Below are positions 59,097-64,000 of a stretch of 64,000 bases of DNA, in pieces. This stretch comes from Inia geoffrensis (Eukaryota; Chordata; Mammalia; Artiodactyla; Iniidae). The translations under genes were made by a program, and so were the position numbers. The notes below the pieces were generated by a model. It worked only from the letters and a program-made list of their open reading frames with translations, was not told the DNA's origin and did no database searches. Where the stretch lies: the NCBI GenBank assembly GCA_036417435.1, contig CM070910.1, forward strand, positions 14,263,501 to 14,327,500. Direction: 5' to 3'. Positions within the stretch are counted from its first letter, which is position 1. Each line of letters begins with the position of its first letter.

Positions 59097-60065
59097 AGAT
59101 GGGTTCAGCTTGCTCTTTATGAACCCAAAGGGTAAAATAGAAAAAATATGTGGAAACTATGAGTAGTTAGAGCTCACTGCAAGGAATCAGTTTGTAGGAG
59201 TCAAAGCTGACAACAAAGATAGAATCTGCTGCCGCAGGAAAGGATGTGTTAGATCACTGGAGGTTTCCAAGAATAGGCTAGACGAAGACTTTACAGGAGT
59301 GTTACCAAAGGCATTCAATTACCCAGTATTTGCACTACGTGACCTTCAATATACTTTCCATCCTGAGATTGTAGGGCTCTGTTCTTCCATTTAGAATGTA
59401 AGACCAGTGGCCTTGGAATGAAAAACAGGAAAAGAAGATCGAAAGCAAACAATTCCTACAGGTTCACATTTCTTAGGAAATTCTGAGGTCAGAATTTTGA
59501 GAGGATGATTCTGATTGTTATTTACCTACTTTGGGTGGGAACTAGGGTGAAAAAAATGCATTGTTCTTCAATATTAAACAGAGTATAACTCAAATACTCT
59601 TTGCCCCCCTACTGTATAACTTTATAAAGAGATAGAGAATGTGGACAGATCTTATTGGAAAGCTGCAGCATTCCAATAAAATCTTTTAATATTAGATCTA
59701 CATGGAAAGATAAAAGCAAGTGACTTGAATAAAGAAGAAATGGTTAAAGGTGATATTGTTTACAGTAAGATGAAAGCAAGTTACCTGAGTAATCAAGTTA
59801 TGACTATACACATGCATTTTACTTTTTAAATATGAAGATGATGCTTTATGTTATAACTGTAGTTTATCTTCATTGTAAAAGATTTCCAAAATAAAGACAA
59901 GTAGATAGAAGGTTAATGAAGCAAAACAAAACATGGTATTACCACCCACTTTAAAAGTTCCCAGCAATCATACTACAGACAATCTGGTCTCCAGAAGAAG
60001 AATTTTAAACTCAATTCAGGTTCTAGGAGTGACAGTTATAAAAAATTGTTTACCAAAGTATTTGT
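59097..60065. other. Intronic sequence, nothing recognised
   Basis: Two similar short phrases (AGATAAAAGCAAGTGACTTG at 59709 and AAGATGAAAGCAAGTTACCTG at 59767) form a small diverged repeat about 59 bp apart. Nothing else was supported. Confidence 0.4.
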
Positions 60066-60069
60066 TCTT

Positions 60070-60320
60070 TTCGTAAAAATTTGTTCAACACTTACAATGT
60101 ATATTCACAGATGATGCAGTGGGAAACAAAGATCATGTTACCCTCCATCAAGTTTTCAGCTTGGAGGGAGAAAGCCATGAATCAAAAGTTATTCTGTTAT
60201 TTGTGGAATGAATGCATTAACTGCCCAAAACACTATGGAAGGGAGGAGGAGGTGCTAATCGGTGGAGACAAAGGAGGCTTCTCTAGGAGACAAAGTTACA
60301 TTTCAGCCAATTCATGAGAT
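60070..60320 (-). mobile_element. L2 relic (antisense)
   Basis: It begins TGTTCAACACTTACAATGTA. GGAGACAAAGGAGGCTTCTC and ACAAAGTTACATTTCAGCC correspond to the antisense L2 3' region. Confidence 0.55.
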
Positions 60321-62445
60321 TTCCTCTCTTGGAGAAATTTCAAAGCTGACTACTCAAATGGTTTAGGTATAGCACTACTTAGAGCAGTGAGCTGAATCAC
60401 CACACCACTTTGAGTCTCAAATATTTGATTCACGTTGTTGAACACAAGACAAAAATGTCCACAGGCTTGGAATGCAGAACAATAAAACACAACCAGAGAG
60501 ATGGAGGAAAGAGCTAAATATTTATAAAATCATCAAATCGTCAAATAGGGTAAGGTAGGTTCAATTAGCATTAACAAATATTTTCTTAAATTTACCCCTC
60601 AATGTTCCATATTTTTCAAATGTCAAAGCCTCTATAAAATATACAAACAGAACAAAAATAGTAAGTTGTACATACTGTGTGGCCGACTGCATGTGATAGG
60701 ATCCCAGGGTACAGCTCAACGAGGAAAGCAACCATTTCTACTTGTAAGCAGTAATTGTCATATAAGTAGTGACATATCAGTGTCACTACCAGTGATAATA
60801 TTGCATATTTCATAGTAGTTCAAAAGAAATCAAACTGGAATTGAGTGGAACAGGTGAAAAATGGCCCAACTTCTACTATCTTAACCTAGGTTAAATGAGA
60901 ATTGCAGATCACAACCAATAATTGCAGCCTGTGTCACTATGGAATATACAGCCAGTTCCTAATTATATATAGTGATGGGGTATAGGAGTGGCATGCATAA
61001 TTGAAATCCAAAGATAAATTTAAAAACTCATTCTATGCTCCCTACCAAGAATTTTTTCCAGACAACATAGATGATAAGTATTTTACTTAAGCTCAATTTC
61101 CTTTGTCTAAATTATTTTAACTATTTTGGTGCCCTAACAAAAGTTCACAAAGCAAGGGGGAAGAAAAACAATTAGCTTAGATCATGCAAATATTAAACAG
61201 GCAGGCTCTTGATAGTCAAGACGTTTCTTTGTAACAAGTAGGACTTTGGCTTGTAACGCCATATAAACAAGATGTATTGTCATTCAGCACCCCAAAATGT
61301 CATTTCCCAGAATGGCTGAGCACAATATTTAGCAGCGCAATTCAGATGTCATGTAACGGATATGCTAGTGTACAAACGTTATTAGCTCTCAAGTTGTGTC
61401 ACTGATTAGACAAGAGTTGTATCACAGCAAATTTCTCTACATTCCTTTGAAAATTTCATAAGCTTAACATAATTCAGTGATTACCCTCAGGCTTGAGAAA
61501 CAAACTCTCTCTCATCAAGCAAGCCCACCACACATGTGAAATGCCACCACTTTGAATTTTATGCCCTTGGGTTAAGCCTTCTCTAATACCCTGTCGCACT
61601 GTTGTAAGGATTTAGAAGCGGAGTATAGAACCTCTGCTTCGTAATAAATGTGAATTTGAGTGATTCTAATCCACTAGGAAGTGTTAATTTCAGGGAATGT
61701 ATTAAACCAATAAGCACAGACCACTGGAATGAGAACAAAAGGGAGAGAGATGATGCCCGGGGCACTCTCTAAGATCCCTCAGGAATCTCTCTAAGGCTGC
61801 CTGGGCTTGGGGAGGTCTGCGGTAAGGCAGTGTAGGGGCTGAGCCCTGGCAGGGAGAAAGGGGCTGGGGACATATCCACTGCTTAAACAATTATGTCCTG
61901 GCCCTAAAATAAAAAGATCTGTCCTAATGCATCAAACTAGGAGTTTTGAAAGACTGCTTCTAATATTTGAGTTTATTTAATCACCCTTTTTTAAAAAAAT
62001 TCTTTAAACTCTTTGGCTTGGTCATTATATCTTAGGAAAAATGAATATGCTACCTGAATATTCATTAATTAATAGAATTCATTGGCTTATTTGCTTCTAA
62101 TGCATCTGCTTTTTAAATTTTCTTTTTCTGAAATGATCTTTTTTCTTCTTAGTACCCTTTGCCTCTACAAAAAGCTCCTATAACTTCAGTAAAGTTATTT
62201 CTCCAATTTCCCAAGACTACTTTAATGTATTATTAAATATTTCAAACATTTGCATAATCACCTTTCTTTTGTTTCTCAATAATTCCACATTATTCACGAG
62301 GTATTAAAAACCCAGGCAGAGAAATACCCTAAAAGCTTTTTAATTCAACATGCTGAAGAAAACAGGAGTGCTGATTAGTTAAGAATTAAAGATAAGAACT
62401 AATGAAACTTGCACCAGAGAAACTTCCCTGCATCGATTCTAATGC
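60321..62445. other. Intronic sequence, nothing recognised
   Basis: Repeat-poor and AT-rich. No exon or RNA gene was supported. Confidence 0.45.
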
Positions 62446-62449
62446 TTTC

Positions 62450-62585
62450 CCTTCAAATACTAGAAATGAATCTTGTAAGGTAGGCACTGGTATAGTCCCC
62501 ATTTAACAGAAAAAAAGAAGTTTAGAATAACTATAATGACCAAGGTCACACCAAGAGCAGCACAGAGATTTCAACCCAGGTGAAT
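62450..62585 (+). mobile_element. MIR relic
   Basis: AATCTTGTAAGGTAGGCACTGG, GTCCCCATTTAACAGAAAAA, CCAAGGTCACACCAAGAGC and TTTCAACCCAGGTGAATT follow the MIR 3' half. Confidence 0.75.
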
Positions 62586-62620
62586 TATATAATTATAGAT
62601 TATTATTAATATTATCATAG

Positions 62621-62668
62621 CCTCTAAGTGGATCATTGATGATGGTACATCAATGATCCACTTTGAGG
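62621..62668. repeat. Near-perfect inverted repeat (21-bp arms, 6-nt loop)
   Basis: The arm at 62621-62641 (CCTCTAAGTGGATCATTGATG) pairs with 62648-62668, with one mismatch. The loop is ATGGTA. It lies just after a MIR relic. Confidence 0.97.
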
Positions 62669-62689
62669 TGATGAATTATCCAGTTCATT

Positions 62690-63088
62690 TAAAGCTACTT
62701 AATGCTCTTCCTCACCCTCCTTTCACATCCAACAAATCGCCCCAACCTGTATTTACTCACATATCTCTTCCTTTACTCCCTTTCACTCTGTCTTTACTGC
62801 CACCTTCCTGGTTCACACACTTCTCCCTTTTTGCCTAGATTGATGCAGCAGCTACTCATTTGTCTCCCTGCCTACCTTCAATCTTCCTTCCAATCAAATC
62901 AACTGGCAATTGAATAATCTCCATTACACACCTATTTTATCCTGTTATGTATTGTCCATCTAAAGCTCTCAAAGACCTCCTTAGCTACAGCAGTTGTTTG
63001 TGCTCTAAAGACTCTTGGCAATTCTAAGCAGTAGGGGTACAATTAGGGCTTCTGGTTGCCCCATTCCCCCCATTTGTCTTAAGCAGCT

Positions 63089-63160
<72 letters not shown>

Positions 63161-63600
63161 TTTGTACTGGGATTAGGGAAATAACTTATTTTTAAAAGAG
63201 TTTACTGGTTGTATTTTAAATTTATAAATCCACTAACCTACTGAATGAAATCCAACACTACACTGACTCATGAATTTCCACAAATAATCCCAAAGTACTT
63301 TTCAAATCTATCTTTACAAATCCCCTCCACAAACCTTTACTTTTTTATGAAACAGGGTTGGCCTTGCCACTTTTTATAATACTTTCCAACATCACCACCT
63401 TGTACAATTTCCACTCCTCTTATATTGGCCACCAAATCCCAAGTAAAATCTCATTTCCTCCATAGTCAATCTTGGACCCCACTCCACTCTAGTGGCTCTA
63501 CGTCCTTCATTCTTGTAGCTTTTCTTTCATCTTTTTCTTTTCTTGTGTCATTCATCGGATAACCATCATGTACTAACTTCTGTGTTTAATTACACCTGAG
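62690..63600 (+). mobile_element. Possible L2/L3-type LINE relic
   Basis: GCAGCAGCTACTCATTTGTC, CCCTGCCTACCTTCAATC and AAAGACCTCCTTAGCTACAG, then TCCTCCATAGTCAATCTTGG after the TA tract, resemble this LINE group in order. Highly diverged. Confidence 0.35.
63091..63148. repeat. (TA)n microsatellite with TATG end
   Basis: About 29 TA units followed by (TATG)n to about 63160. It can extrude a cruciform and is likely polymorphic. Confidence 0.97.
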
Positions 63601-64000
63601 TTCCCTCTCCCTGGCTATGGCCTCGAATTTCTCTCCAGGCGGGAAGTTGGAGCAACAGTAGGGCTCACCTCATCTATTTTCCCTTTCTCAAGAAACACTG
63701 CCCCACACTGCCTGATATCCAAGATTTAAAAACAGTTGTTTCATATATTATATCCATTTTTTAAAGACACTTCTGTTGGGAGGCAATAAGGTTAGAAGTG
63801 GAAAGCAAAATAGATCTGCTATTATAGTTGGAAACATCATTATCTCCCTGTCCATAACTGATTACTTAAGTAAGCAGAAAATCAATATGAATGGAATTGA
63901 CTTCAAAAATACTATCAATCAGCTTGGTCTAATTGATATTTATAGAAGACTCCATCAAATAACAGATGAATACACATTACTCTCAAGTTCCAATGGAACA
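63601..64000. other. Intronic sequence to window end, nothing recognised
   Basis: No exon of ESR1 or supported repeat. The last 150 bp vaguely recall old L1 ORF2 text (AATGGAATTGACTTC...), not enough to call. Confidence 0.35.

Larger units (their letters stand above)
56762..64000 (-). other. ESR1: ESR1 intron 3 (part), upstream of exon 4
   Basis: The sequence 5' of exon 4 in gene orientation contains no second zinc-finger exon (exon 3). It holds a GT microsatellite, MIR, MLT1A and L2 relics, a hairpin and a TA microsatellite. Confidence 0.85.

Noticed and set aside
62621..62668. MicroRNA precursor
   Set aside because: The stem is only about 21 bp with a 6-nt loop, too short for a normal precursor.
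56762..64000. ESR1 exon 3 (second zinc finger) in the upstream flank
   Set aside because: No cysteine-rich zinc-finger exon with splice sites was seen.

Overview
This is nuclear DNA from a cetacean (whale or dolphin), inferred from its repeats. It holds at least nine copies of a short tRNA-derived SINE (about 210 bp, CHR-2-like) and four of a longer relative (about 340 bp, CHR-1-like), many with perfect 12-17 bp target-site duplications. There are also cetartiodactyl-type LINE-1 3' ends on top of older mammalian L2, MIR, MLT1, HAL1 and MER5A relics. The species cannot be named from the sequence. The subfamily names are given from memory of the families, not from a search.

The only recognisable host coding sequence is one exon on the minus strand at 56426-56761. 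It is exon 4 of the estrogen receptor alpha gene (ESR1): 336 bp with strong splice sites, encoding the hinge and nuclear-localisation segment and the start of the ligand-binding domain up to helix 3. Everything else appears to be intron. Positions 1-56425 are downstream of the exon (intron 4) and 56762-64000 are upstream (intron 3). Exons 3 and 5 were not seen, which fits the very long introns of this gene in mammals.

Layout, left to right. 1-13 kb: SINEs set into older MIR, L2 and DNA-transposon relics. 13.6-15.7 kb: a broken 5'-truncated L1. 17-21 kb: an LTR-like relic, a twin-primed (5'-inverted) L1, MIRs, MER5A and L2. 22-28.4 kb: HAL1/L1-like relics and microsatellites. 28.8-30.2 kb: a nested pile containing a SINE-L1 chimera. 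31.7-34 kb: a long L2 reverse-transcriptase fragment split by an older L1. 35-45 kb: MLT1-type LTRs, L2, SINEs and a second candidate SINE-L1 chimera. 47.06-54.1 kb: a structurally full-length but dead L1, complete with 5' UTR and target-site duplication. 56.4-56.8 kb: ESR1 exon 4. 57-64 kb: MIR, MLT1A, L2 and microsatellites.

No new enzyme system, operon, CRISPR array or RNA gene is visible. The notable observations concern retrotransposition mechanism (template-switch chimeras, twin priming, repeated use of one target site, a duplicated unit in an L1 5' UTR), two near-perfect hairpins, a diverged 99-bp tandem duplication, and substitutions in the ESR1 hinge that alter known phosphorylation contexts.
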